Shown in pieces: positions 25,272 through 33,741 of a stretch of 64,000 nt of DNA (its first letter is position 1; each line of letters starts with the position of its first letter). The notes under the pieces were generated by a model. That model had not been told where the DNA came from and made no database searches. It saw nothing but the letters and a program-made list of their open reading frames with translations. Where the stretch lies: assembly GCF_963975345.1 (NCBI RefSeq), contig NZ_CAXBGE010000003.1:276342-340341 (forward strand), in the 5' to 3' direction. The position numbers and the translations under genes were made by a program. This stretch comes from Maricaulis sp963975345 (GTDB lineage Bacteria; Pseudomonadota; Alphaproteobacteria; Caulobacterales; Maricaulaceae).

Positions 25272-26144
25272 ATGGGAAAAGTCGTCCTCACTCAGCGCGC
25301 CGACAGCGGCTACAAAGATGTTGTCGGCAGTCATTATCACTTCCCGAAACGATATCTTCGCGCCGCTCAAGAAGCAGTTGGCGACCTTTGCTTGTTCTAC
25401 GAACCGCGACGGGCGCAGGGCCGTCTTGCCTATTGGGCCGTAGCAGAAATATCCCGGGTCGAGCCAGACCTCTCACTGAGAGACCACTACTTCGCACACC
25501 TCAATAATTTTCTACCGTTTACCGATGTCGTCCCACTTCGCGCTGGCTCGGAATCTTTCTGGGAAACCAGTTTGCAAAAGCAGGATGGCTCAGTAAGTGC
25601 TGGAGGTATGGGCCATTCGGTCCGGCGCATCCCGGACCTCGAGTTCGAAACCATCTGCAATGCGGGTTTCTCCGAGGATTTGTTTCGAAAGCCCGATGAA
25701 GGGCGTCCCGGACTTTCTGATCCGCCCACAGTCTTCCGACGCCCGATGATTGAACAACTCGTCTCGCGACGCTTTCGAGACGCCGCCTTCGCGCGGATAA
25801 TTCGAACCACATACGATGCCAGATGCGCCATCACCGGGCTCAAGCTGATCAATGGTGGCGGTCGCGCCGAAATGGAGGCCGCCCACATCCGGCCTGTCGC
25901 CGACGATGGGCCAGATTCAGTGCGAAACGGCCTCGCGCTCTCAAGGACCGTTCATTGGATGTTCGATCGCGGTCTTATCGCGATAGACAATGACTACCGA
26001 CTCTTGAAGTCCGTAAAATACCTGCCTGAGGGATATGAGCGGCTCTTTGATCCGAGCGGATATGTCCGTGTCCCCGACAGTGAACGGCTACGACCGCACA
26101 AGACATTTCTTGAGTACCATCGGGACACATATTTTAAGGGTTAA
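25272..26144 (+). CDS. HNH endonuclease with an N-terminal PUA-like (possible modified-base reader) region
   Basis: 290 residues. The C-terminal nuclease is an HNH_2-type module: Cys185 in CAITGL, His205 in AAHIRP, Asn219 in RNGLALS and His228-Trp in VHWMFDRG. The first 95 residues, including HYHFPKRYLRAA and LCLFYEPRRAQGRLAYWAV, look like the PUA/EVE-like domains that precede HNH modules in modification-dependent nucleases; this part of the assignment is inference. No methyltransferase or other restriction gene is near, which fits a solitary type IV-like enzyme. The coding texture is slightly less GC-rich than neighbours and no ribosome site is clear. Its end overlaps the convergent acyltransferase by 11 bp. 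Confidence 0.75.
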   Translation: MGKVVLTQRADSGYKDVVGSHYHFPKRYLRAAQEAVGDLCLFYEPRRAQGRLAYWAVAEISRVEPDLSLRDHYFAHLNNFLPFTDVVPLRAGSESFWETSLQKQDGSVSAGGMGHSVRRIPDLEFETICNAGFSEDLFRKPDEGRPGLSDPPTVFRRPMIEQLVSRRFRDAAFARIIRTTYDARCAITGLKLINGGGRAEMEAAHIRPVADDGPDSVRNGLALSRTVHWMFDRGLIAIDNDYRLLKSVKYLPEGYERLFDPSGYVRVPDSERLRPHKTFLEYHRDTYFKG

Positions 26145-27333
26145 CTTGCAGGCGCCCCCCGCTCCGCCGCCACTTCAGCCCCATGACCGGCCGCAGCAGC
26201 GGCACCCGTTTCACCAGCTCATAGCCGAGCCCACAGCCGGTCACAGTCACCGCGATCAGGATCCAGAACTCGGTCCAGACACCAAAGCCCAGAGAGCCGA
26301 TAAAGAAACCCCAAACCACGATGATGGTCTGGTGCAGGATGTAATAGGGGAAGACGGCTTCGGTGAGGTAGCGGCGCGCGGCATTGTCGCGATTGAGGAA
26401 GCGTCGGGCGAGGCCGAGGAGCGTCAGGATGATCGTCCAAGCGAAAACGATGCGGTCGATCCGCGCCGTCCATAGCAGGACCGGATGCGGCTCAACGGCG
26501 CTCCAGTCAGAATAGCATATGTAAAGATAGACCAGCGATAACCCAGTGATAGCTGCGCACCAGGGTAATGCGCGGTCAACAGCAGCCCAAAGCGCCTCAT
26601 TCTTGGCGAAGAAATATCCGTAGAGGAGAATGGCAAAGCTATTGGCGTGATTGGCCCAGTCCCAGATCAGATTATGCGTCGTCTCAAATTGGTTGGAGAG
26701 GGTGAAGCGGATCAGCATAAAGGGCAAAACCGGCAGTGCTATCATCAGGATAGGGCCCAGAACCGGCCGCGAAAACAGCGTCCCGACAACCCGCATCGCC
26801 TTACTGTCCGCGACGCCGCGCAGCATCGGGATAAGCGGTGCCAACAGCATGGCGTAGACGAAGAGATAGGCGACATACCAGAGATGGTTCCAGGTCGGAG
26901 TCTGGATCGACCACGGCCCGTCCCAGACGAAGGCATAGCCTTGATAAAACGTCCAGAAATCCGGTCCGATCTCACCCGAACGCTGCAGTTGCACCCAGGT
27001 TTGCGGCGCGACAATCACATACATCCCGAACAAAATGACCGGAAACAGCCGCCAGAACCGGTCACCGGCAAAGCGGATAGCGCCCAGCTTGTCCGACAGA
27101 AACCGGATCGCAACACCGGAGATGAAGAACAGCAAAGGCAGCCGCCACGGGCTCGACAGCCACATCAAGGGCTCCATCGCATCATTCATATGCGTGCTCT
27201 TGGCGTGCCAGTCTTCGGTGTTGAAGAACATGCCGATATGATAAAAAATCAACAGGCCAAAAGCGATAATGCGCAACCAATCAAGATCATAGCGGCGCGT
27301 GCTGGCAGTCGGGGTCGAGGCGGTAGAAGTCAT
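26134..27333 (-). CDS. Acyltransferase family 3 integral membrane protein
   Basis: 399 residues from ATG 27333, with GGAG 9 nt upstream (an earlier in-frame TTG is less likely). About ten hydrophobic helices span the chain. The family's R-x10-H signature is exact: Arg21 to His32 in the first helix. The PF01757-like pattern (LFFISGVAIRF, NHLWYVAYLFVYAMLL) is like the glucan-modifying branch (OpgC/MdoC-type). Substrate, probably a succinyl or acetyl group moved to a surface glycan, is not determined. Divergent from a membrane-bound LytTR regulator, 181 bp apart, which probably controls it. Confidence 0.85.
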   Translation of the reverse strand: MTSTASTPTASTRRYDLDWLRIIAFGLLIFYHIGMFFNTEDWHAKSTHMNDAMEPLMWLSSPWRLPLLFFISGVAIRFLSDKLGAIRFAGDRFWRLFPVILFGMYVIVAPQTWVQLQRSGEIGPDFWTFYQGYAFVWDGPWSIQTPTWNHLWYVAYLFVYAMLLAPLIPMLRGVADSKAMRVVGTLFSRPVLGPILMIALPVLPFMLIRFTLSNQFETTHNLIWDWANHANSFAILLYGYFFAKNEALWAAVDRALPWCAAITGLSLVYLYICYSDWSAVEPHPVLLWTARIDRIVFAWTIILTLLGLARRFLNRDNAARRYLTEAVFPYYILHQTIIVVWGFFIGSLGFGVWTEFWILIAVTVTGCGLGYELVKRVPLLRPVMGLKWRRSGGRLQVNP

Positions 27334-27514
27334 TTTGACGGGCTCCGGGATAGACAATCACGAAACCCTCATGACCAACCCCGATCCAAACCGCCAGCGC
27401 ATTGGGTCCAATGCCGGACCGCAGTGACGAGTGACTGCATCCCGGGGACAAGCGGCGGCAAGCAGGGATGAACAGGACTTCCCTTTCCACGCAGCGCCGG
27501 TGCATGATTGCTCC

Positions 27515-28381
27515 ATGACCACTCCCGCCTCCCCCCTCAATCGCGAGCATGCCATAGAACGCAAGGCCGAACGCGTCGGCATCCGCAATGCGGCCCTCGT
27601 CTGCATTGGCACGCTGCTGGTCGTCTACGTCATCAACGCGCTTTCCCTGGGCAATGAGATCGAGTGGAATCACGGTTCCGAACCGGCCTCCCTGCCCTGG
27701 GTTCAGGAAGGCACCGCAATCCTCGCCATCCTCGCTGGCCTGCCGCTAATCCTTTGGCTAGGCCAGCGTTTTCCACTGGAGCCGGGACGTTGGCGCGCCA
27801 ATCTGGCGATCCATAGCGCCGGCGTGCTGGTCTACGCCCTGATCCAGGTCAATCTGATGATGACGCTACGCTTTGGTATCTGGGAAGGGATTTACGGCCA
27901 CGCCTACAGCTATAACGGCTCAGCGCTGGAGATGTTTATCTATGAATTCCGCAAACAAGCCGCGACCTATCTCGGCTTTCAGCTGATCCTCGCCGCCTCG
28001 CTCGGCATCGAACAGCTCAGGCTTGAGGCCGCTGCCGCGCGCAGCGACGCCCGCACCAGTCACCGCATCACCCTGCGCTGTGGCGGCCGCGTCATGCGCC
28101 TGCCGGCCGGGGAGTTCACCAGCGCCCAGGCCGCCGGGAATTATGTTGAGGCCCGCTTCGGAACCGACTTGCATCTGGCACGCATGACGCTGACGGATCT
28201 CGAGAAACTGCTTGTCGAGGCTGGTATCGATGCGCGCCGCGTACATCGCTCCTGGCTAATCAACCACGCCTGTCTGACGCAGATTGTTCCGACCGGCGAG
28301 GGCGATGTCACCCTGACGCTCGCCGACGGCCAGAGCGTCCCCGGCAGCCGTCGCTATCGTGAGCGGCTGGAAGCGGCATAG
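27515..28381 (+). CDS. Membrane-anchored LytTR-type DNA-binding regulator
   Basis: 288 residues from ATG 27515. Four hydrophobic helices in the first 175 residues (AALVCIGTLLVVYVINAL; AILAILAGLPLILWL; LAIHSAGVLVYALIQV; YLGFQLILAASLGI) put the sensor part in the membrane. The last 100 residues form a LytTR domain: FTSAQAAGNYVEARF, RVHRSWLINHACL and VPGSRRYRERL are the usual landmarks. No receiver domain or kinase is present, so input must come through the membrane part. Divergent from the acyltransferase and likely its regulator. Confidence 0.86.
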   Translation: MTTPASPLNREHAIERKAERVGIRNAALVCIGTLLVVYVINALSLGNEIEWNHGSEPASLPWVQEGTAILAILAGLPLILWLGQRFPLEPGRWRANLAIHSAGVLVYALIQVNLMMTLRFGIWEGIYGHAYSYNGSALEMFIYEFRKQAATYLGFQLILAASLGIEQLRLEAAAARSDARTSHRITLRCGGRVMRLPAGEFTSAQAAGNYVEARFGTDLHLARMTLTDLEKLLVEAGIDARRVHRSWLINHACLTQIVPTGEGDVTLTLADGQSVPGSRRYRERLEAA

Positions 28382-28408
28382 AAAAACCCGCCGGATTGCT
28401 CCGGCGGG
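28382..28408 (-). terminator. Terminator of pnp, partly bidirectional
   Basis: A perfect 9-bp stem (28387-28395 with 28400-28408) and four-base loop. On the minus strand it leads into five T residues (28386-28382), 39 bp after the pnp stop. On the plus strand the trailing sequence CTCTTC is a poor tract, so it may end the LytTR transcript only weakly. Confidence 0.88.
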
Positions 28409-28446
28409 CTCTTCATTCAGGTCTCATTCGTCAGGTGCGAAGGAGC

Positions 28447-30576
28447 TTACGCCTCTGCAGCATCCGTCGCGAATTCGAGGCCGGTTTCCTGGTCGACGAC
28501 TTTCATCGACAGGCGGACCTTTCCGCGATCGTCAAAGCCCAAGAGCTTGACGTAGACTTCATCGCCTTCCTTCAGCAGGTCGGACGGATGGTTCACACGC
28601 TCGGCACGAAGCTGAGACACGTGGACCAGGCCGTCTTTCGGGCCGAAGAAATTCACGAAGGCACCAAAATCCATCACCTTGACGACTTTGCCCTTGTAGA
28701 TCTTGCCAGCTTCAGGCTCAGCCGTGAGGCCGATGATCCAGTCGAGCGCAGCCTTGATCGAAGCCGCATCCGAAGACGAGACCTTGATCACGCCTTCATC
28801 ATTGACGTCGACCTTGGCGCCGGTTTTTTCAACGATCTCACGGATCACCTTGCCGCCGGTTCCGATAACGTCACGGATTTTGTCGGTCGGGATGGTGATG
28901 GTTTCGATACGCGGCGCAAATTCGCCGAGCTCGGACCGCGAAGTGTCGAGAGCCTTGGCCATTTCGTCGAGAATATGCAGACGGCCACCCTTCGCCTGGG
29001 CGAGGGCTGTGTGCATGATTTTCTCGTCGATACCGGCGATTTTGATGTCCATCTGAAGCGATGTGATGCCTGCAGATGTACCGGCAACCTTGAAGTCCAT
29101 ATCGCCGAGGTGATCTTCATCACCCAGAATGTCGGACAACACGGCAATGCCTTCAGGATCCTTGATCAGGCCCATGGCAATACCCGAAACCGGACGCGTC
29201 AGAGGCACACCGGCATCCATCATCGCCAGGGATGCACCGCAAACGGTCGCCATCGAAGACGAACCATTGGACTCGGTGATCTCGGACACGAGACGGATCG
29301 TGTAAGGAAAGTCGACATGCGATGGCAGAACTGCACGAACAGCGCGCCAGGCAAGCTTGCCATGACCGATTTCGCGACGGCCTGGAGCCAGGCGGAACGA
29401 GGTTTCGCCGACCGAGTAAGGCGGGAAATTATAATGGAGCATGAAGCGCTCCTTATAGGTGCCCGTCAGATCGTCGACGAATTGCTCATCTTCGCCGGTG
29501 CCAAGCGTGGCAACGACAAGAGCCTGGGTTTCACCGCGGGTGAACAGGGCCGAACCGTGGGTGCGGGGCAGAATGCCTGCCTCGGACACAATCGGACGGA
29601 CCGTGTCGAGGGCGCGGCCATCGATACGCTTGCCGGTCTTGATGATACCGCCACGAACGATGGAAGCTTCAACGGCCTTCATCACGTCCTTGAGAACCGT
29701 GCCGGCCAAGCCGTCAGGGTTTTCTTCGGACCGGGCCAGAGCTGAGACAGCTTTCGCCTTGGCAACGCCAACGGCCGCATAACGCGCGGTCTTGTCGACA
29801 TTGGTGTAAGCGGCAGCGAGCTCATCACCGATCAGCTTGCGAACCTTGGCTTCGTCGGCGGAATGATCTTCCGGCTCGTAATCCCAAGGCTCTTTCGCGG
29901 CTTTTTCAGCAAGACGGATGATCGCATCGATCACCGGCTGGAAAGCGGCATGACCGGCCATGACGGCGCCAAGCATGATCTCCTCGGAAAGCTCTTTCGC
30001 TTCCGATTCAACCATCATGACGGCATCGCCGGTACCCGCGACCACAAGGTCAAGGGCGCTGTCGACCATGTCATAGACAGGTGGATTGATGACGTATTCG
30101 CCATCGAAATAACCGACGCGAGCCGCGCCAATCGGACCCATGAAGGGCAGACCCGACAGGACCAGAGCGGCAGAAGCGCCGATCAGGCCAACAATGTCAG
30201 GATCGTTTTCCATGTCGTGCGAGAGCACGGTCAGCATCACCTGGACTTCGTTCTTGAAGCCCTTGGGGAAAAGCGGACGGATCGGACGGTCGATGAGGCG
30301 CGAGGTGAGCGTCTCTTTTTCCGACGGCCGGCCTTCACGCTTGAAGAACCCACCTGGGATCTTGCCGGCGGCAAAGGTTTTTTCCTGATAATTGACCGTG
30401 AGAGGGAAGAAGTCGGCCCCTTCCTTGACGGTCTTGACACCAACGGCGGTGGCGAGAACAGACGTCTCGCCATAGGTCACCATGACCGAGCCATTGGCTT
30501 GACGGGCTACACGCCCGGTTTCGAAAGTGAGAGGGCGGCCCTCCCACTCGATCGTTTCTTTTTGAATATCGAACAT
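28447..30576 (-). CDS. pnp: Polyribonucleotide nucleotidyltransferase (PNPase)
   Basis: Phosphorolytic 3'-5' exoribonuclease of the RNA degradosome. 709 residues in the standard order: first RNase PH-like domain, helical linker (about 240-310), second RNase PH-like domain with the catalytic Asp in DFKVAGTSAG, KH domain (TDKIRDVIGTGGKVIREI), then S1 domain (GKVVKVMDFGAFVNFF). It ends in a short tail without an RNase E-binding extension. Preceded by rpsO with 29 bp between, as in most bacteria. Confidence 0.97.
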   Translation of the reverse strand: MFDIQKETIEWEGRPLTFETGRVARQANGSVMVTYGETSVLATAVGVKTVKEGADFFPLTVNYQEKTFAAGKIPGGFFKREGRPSEKETLTSRLIDRPIRPLFPKGFKNEVQVMLTVLSHDMENDPDIVGLIGASAALVLSGLPFMGPIGAARVGYFDGEYVINPPVYDMVDSALDLVVAGTGDAVMMVESEAKELSEEIMLGAVMAGHAAFQPVIDAIIRLAEKAAKEPWDYEPEDHSADEAKVRKLIGDELAAAYTNVDKTARYAAVGVAKAKAVSALARSEENPDGLAGTVLKDVMKAVEASIVRGGIIKTGKRIDGRALDTVRPIVSEAGILPRTHGSALFTRGETQALVVATLGTGEDEQFVDDLTGTYKERFMLHYNFPPYSVGETSFRLAPGRREIGHGKLAWRAVRAVLPSHVDFPYTIRLVSEITESNGSSSMATVCGASLAMMDAGVPLTRPVSGIAMGLIKDPEGIAVLSDILGDEDHLGDMDFKVAGTSAGITSLQMDIKIAGIDEKIMHTALAQAKGGRLHILDEMAKALDTSRSELGEFAPRIETITIPTDKIRDVIGTGGKVIREIVEKTGAKVDVNDEGVIKVSSSDAASIKAALDWIIGLTAEPEAGKIYKGKVVKVMDFGAFVNFFGPKDGLVHVSQLRAERVNHPSDLLKEGDEVYVKLLGFDDRGKVRLSMKVVDQETGLEFATDAAEA

Positions 30577-30605
30577 ATCGTCTTTCGTACGGAGGCGGTC
30601 GCGGA

Positions 30606-30875
30606 TCAGCGGCGCAAGCCAAGCTTCTCGATAATAGCCCGGTAACGGGCATCGTCTTTATTCTTCACATAATCGAGAAGACGGCGGCGCTGGGAGACCA
30701 TTTTCAGAAGGCCGCGACGCGAATGGTTGTCCTTCTTATGGGTCTTGAAATGCTCTGTGAGGTTTGCGATCCGCTCAGTCAGGATGGCCACTTGGACCTC
30801 CGGTGAGCCGGTATCGGCAGTACCACGGGCATGCTCTGTGATGAGCGCGGATTTGCGCTCTTGCGTAATCGACAT
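30606..30875 (-). CDS. rpsO: 30S ribosomal protein S15
   Basis: 89-residue primary 16S rRNA-binding protein; also known to repress its own translation in several bacteria. HARGTADTGSPEVQVAILTE and the SRRGLLKMVSQRRRLLDYVK helix are canonical. AGGAGAACCCG ribosome site before the ATG at 30875. It lies between truB and pnp, so the block infB-rbfA-truB-rpsO-pnp is kept in order. Confidence 0.96.
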   Translation of the reverse strand: MSITQERKSALITEHARGTADTGSPEVQVAILTERIANLTEHFKTHKKDNHSRRGLLKMVSQRRRLLDYVKNKDDARYRAIIEKLGLRR

Positions 30876-30902
30876 CGGGTTCTCCTAAACTCTGTCGACC
30901 CC

Positions 30903-31859
30903 TTACTGGGGCAAGTTGAAAACACGCACGGGCTGGAATTTTCCGGCCCGCGCCTCGCCGAGTGCCACTGCTTGCCCGTCCAGGGTCGCCAGAGCCATGA
31001 AAGAACAATCCTTGCCCGCTATTGTAAGGGGGCGCCGAAGGGCTTTCAGCTCTTGCGCTTGACGCGGGAGCAGGACGATCGACCGTCCTAGCTTCAGATT
31101 GGATGCCTCCTCGCCGGTGATGGCCAGCGCCGGGATGTCGTCCAGCGCGGTCTGTACCGGGAGCAGAGCTTCCGAAGCGGCGCCCTTATGAGCCATTTCT
31201 CGCAATCCGTCCAGCGTTGTGGATTCTGCCTCAACGAAGCACCCGACCACCAGCCGCCTCAAGGCGACAACATGGCCCTCCGTGTCAAGAGCATGGGCGA
31301 GATCTCGCGCCATGGCACGGACATAGGAGCCTTTGCCGCAGCGCATTTCAAACACGGCATGATCGGCGTCGGGACAGTCGACCAGCCCAAGTGCATCAAT
31401 CCGGATCGTGCGCGCATCCAGCTCCACCTCTTCGCCGTCACGCGCCAGATCATAGGCCCGCTCCCCATTGACCCGGATCGCCGAATAGATCGGCGGGATT
31501 TGCTCAATTTCACCCGTAAAGCCCGGCAACACAGCCTCAATGGCCGCGCGGGCCGGCCGCACATCGGAGGTCGCGATCACCTTGCCCTCCGCATCGAGTG
31601 TGTCGGTGCGCTCGCCCCAGCGGACGGTGAAGCGGTAGACCTTCGCCCCCTCCATCGCGAAGGGGACCGTCTTGGTCGCCTCCCCCAGCGCAATCGGCAA
31701 AATTCCGGTTGCGAGCGGATCGAGCGTGCCGGCATGACCGGCCTTGTTGGCGTCAAACAGGCGACGGACCACCGACACGGCCTGGGTCGACGTCATGTCG
31801 AAGGGCTTGTCGAGGATCACCCAGCCATGGATGTCCTGACCCTTGTTTTTGCGAGCCAT
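30903..31859 (-). CDS. truB: tRNA pseudouridine-55 synthase
   Basis: Converts U55 of the tRNA T-loop to pseudouridine. 318 residues. Catalytic Asp47 sits in GHAGTLDPLATG; the ILDKPFDMTSTQAV N-terminus and KGSYVRAMARDLA are family landmarks. The C-terminal PUA-like domain, from about residue 240, is shorter and less basic than in E. coli. 74 bp downstream of rbfA, 27 bp before rpsO, same operon. Confidence 0.95.
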   Translation of the reverse strand: MARKNKGQDIHGWVILDKPFDMTSTQAVSVVRRLFDANKAGHAGTLDPLATGILPIALGEATKTVPFAMEGAKVYRFTVRWGERTDTLDAEGKVIATSDVRPARAAIEAVLPGFTGEIEQIPPIYSAIRVNGERAYDLARDGEEVELDARTIRIDALGLVDCPDADHAVFEMRCGKGSYVRAMARDLAHALDTEGHVVALRRLVVGCFVEAESTTLDGLREMAHKGAASEALLPVQTALDDIPALAITGEEASNLKLGRSIVLLPRQAQELKALRRPLTIAGKDCSFMALATLDGQAVALGEARAGKFQPVRVFNLPQ

Positions 31860-31933
31860 ATTTGTCTCTCAATGCCGGTTGGGGGGCGGGCGCTTGATTC
31901 TGCGTTAACACCAAACTGGGCAGGCAGCAGCGG

Positions 31934-32353
31934 CTATGCCTTGCTGTCGTCCGCATCATCCGCGTGGAGATCGCGCAGCACTTGCGGCCGCGCCAGCAAT
32001 TGATCGACATGGCTGGCCGTTTCAAAGCTGTTATCGGCGTGGAAATGCAGTTCCGGCGTAAATTTCAGCTCGATCTCGCGGCCCAGACGGCCGCGCAGAA
32101 AGCTCGCGCCGCGATTGAGCGCCTTCGCCAGAGCGGCGGGCTCGCCTGGGCCGAGCGGCGCGACATAGACTTTCGCCACGCGCAGATCGGAACTCATCCG
32201 CACTTCACTGACCGTGATCAAGGCTTTTTCGAGCTCGGGGTCGCGCAGATCACCACGCGCCAGCAGCGTCACGAGCGCGTGGCGAATGATCTCGCCCGCA
32301 CGCAGCTGGCGCTGGGTCGCCGATTTCGGTTCGCGGGTTGGTTTACGGGCCAT
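31934..32353 (-). CDS. rbfA: 30S ribosome-binding factor RbfA
   Basis: Binds 16S rRNA during late 30S assembly. 139 residues from ATG 32353; the open frame runs 132 bp further but that part shows no family sequence. The KH-fold core contains VRMSSDLRVAKVYVAP and ELKFTPELHFHADNSFE, the usual RbfA landmarks. Normally directly after infB; here 1.4 kb containing two opposite-strand genes and a terminator separate them, so rbfA-truB-rpsO-pnp must have its own promoter. Confidence 0.93.
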   Translation of the reverse strand: MARKPTREPKSATQRQLRAGEIIRHALVTLLARGDLRDPELEKALITVSEVRMSSDLRVAKVYVAPLGPGEPAALAKALNRGASFLRGRLGREIELKFTPELHFHADNSFETASHVDQLLARPQVLRDLHADDADDSKA

Positions 32354-32413
32354 GACGCGCCTCTCCGAGGTCGGCGGCGCAGAGGTCAAATCGCTGCACC
32401 GCAAGGCGCGCGG

Positions 32414-32441
32414 GTTTACGCTGGTTAGTGCCTTGATGCAA
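32414..32441 (-). promoter_or_regulatory. Candidate promoter for rbfA-truB-rpsO-pnp
   Basis: Minus strand TTGCAT (32436-32441), 16-bp spacer, GTAAAC (32414-32419), about 60 bp upstream of the rbfA start. Boxes are only moderate matches, but some promoter is needed here because infB transcripts end at 33683-33716. The remaining 285-bp interval to the divergent gene at 32639 shows no other feature. Confidence 0.4.
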
Positions 32442-32638
32442 GTCGCGCGCGCCAGCTGCGGGATTGCCGAAGTTTCACAATTCACGCGCCTTCGTGATCC
32501 GTCACCCGACAGATGTTACTGGCAGACGTGACCCGTCCGGGTAAAACAGAATTATTCGCGCATCGAGGGTCATGATATCCGCCAATCGACCGCCGAATGT
32601 CCGGCTGGGGGGCCGAATGGACAAAACGGGGTAGACTT

Positions 32639-33121
32639 ATGATCAAGCTTACATTCGCCGCCATGGCGGCACTTGGCCTTACCTCAGCGGTGATGGCTGA
32701 TGCCGATAGCGACCGCGCTGTCGCTGAAGCCTATCTGACTGCTTACGAGAATCAGGACTATGACACGATGCGCGCCCTCTATGCCACGGACGCCAATTTC
32801 GTGGATCCAACATCCTTCCATCTCCCGCAAATGCCGCCGATTGACTGGCAAGGCCCCGATACGATCATCGACGGGATTGCGAGCTGGGGGATATCCGGTC
32901 TGGAATACCATCTCGACCGTAGCTACACCGCCTCCGGCGCCGTGGTTTTCGATGGCAATGCCGATGTTATCTACGCGACGCCTTCGGGGCCTCGCATCTT
33001 CACTTACCCGATCGTGACAATTATCACTGTCAGCAACGGGCTCGTGGTCGAGCACCGCGACTACACCGACTACGCCAATAGCCGAGAGATCACCCCCGAA
33101 GCTACTGCGAACGACAACTAG
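32639..33121 (+). CDS. Exported NTF2/SnoaL-like protein, copy 1
   Basis: 160 residues from ATG 32639. Signal peptide MIKLTFAAMAALGLTSAVMA. The mature part is a single cone-shaped NTF2-like fold: helix AVAEAYLTAYENQDYDTMRALY, then ANFVDPTS and the final strands TIITVSNGLVVEHRDYTDYAN. It lacks an identifiable catalytic pair, so the family gives only a fold and probable small-ligand binding. A paralogue follows 44 bp downstream. Both are inserted, antisense, between infB and rbfA. Confidence 0.75.
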   Translation: MIKLTFAAMAALGLTSAVMADADSDRAVAEAYLTAYENQDYDTMRALYATDANFVDPTSFHLPQMPPIDWQGPDTIIDGIASWGISGLEYHLDRSYTASGAVVFDGNADVIYATPSGPRIFTYPIVTIITVSNGLVVEHRDYTDYANSREITPEATANDN

Positions 33122-33165
33122 CCGGTCGCGCCTGCGATCTTCTAACCCAATTCAAGGAACTCACC

Positions 33166-33660
33166 ATGAAAGCTACTCTCACTGCGATCATCGCGACACT
33201 TTGCCTGGCGACCGCCGCCAACGCACAGGACATGTCAGACGCTGAACGCGTCGCCCGCGAGTACATGGAAGCCTATTCCAATATCGATTGGGACGGGATG
33301 CTCGCCCTGAGCGATGAAAATATTGTCTTCACCGACGAAACCGGAATGGGCGAAGGCGTGCCCGCCGAGGGTTATCGCGATGAAGGCATTGCCGAACGCC
33401 GCGCTTCGCTACAGGCCTTCAGCGAAGGCTCTCACCCGATCACGCTGGGCTTCCAGTGGGATACGGTATTCGAGAGCAATGGCCAGGTCGTCTTCATGGG
33501 CGAGGTCAATGCGCTCTTTCCCACCCAGGCTGAGGGCCAGCTCTTCAGTTGGCGCAGCCCGCAGGTTTCCGTCATCACCGTCCGGGACGGGAAAGTCGTC
33601 GAGCATCGCGATTTTGCCAACTACGTGAGCCCCGAACAGAGCATGGTGGCCGCACAATAG
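33166..33660 (+). CDS. Exported NTF2/SnoaL-like protein, copy 2
   Basis: 164 residues. Signal peptide MKATLTAIIATLCLATAANAQ. Same architecture as the upstream copy: helix VAREYMEAYSNIDWDGMLALS, then strands ending VITVRDGKVVEHRDFANYVSPE. The C-terminal VEHRD-F/Y-xxY is shared, and overall similarity points to old tandem duplication. Ligand unknown. A shared terminator follows 22 bp after the stop. Confidence 0.75.
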   Translation: MKATLTAIIATLCLATAANAQDMSDAERVAREYMEAYSNIDWDGMLALSDENIVFTDETGMGEGVPAEGYRDEGIAERRASLQAFSEGSHPITLGFQWDTVFESNGQVVFMGEVNALFPTQAEGQLFSWRSPQVSVITVRDGKVVEHRDFANYVSPEQSMVAAQ

Positions 33661-33682
33661 CGGCACCAACCGAGCAGACAGG

Positions 33683-33716
33683 AAAAAGGGCGGCCCCGAT
33701 GGAGCCGCCCTTTTTT
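33683..33716. terminator. Bidirectional terminator between the NTF2 pair and infB
   Basis: Stem of 7 bp (33688-33694 with 33704-33710), nine-base loop, flanked by five A residues (33683-33687) and six T residues (33711-33716). It can therefore act on both strands: after the plus-strand NTF2 genes and after infB, whose stop is at 33742. Confidence 0.9.
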
Positions 33717-33741
33717 ATGATTGACGATGATGCGCCGCAAA

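Noticed and set aside
27334..27514. LytTR-type direct repeats between the acyltransferase and its divergent regulator
   Set aside because: Only a loose GTGAC/GTGAC repeat near 27423-27435; does not fit the known LytTR site.
28396..29745. 449-codon frame antisense to pnp
   Set aside because: Shadow frame; PNPase on the other strand is full-length and unambiguous.
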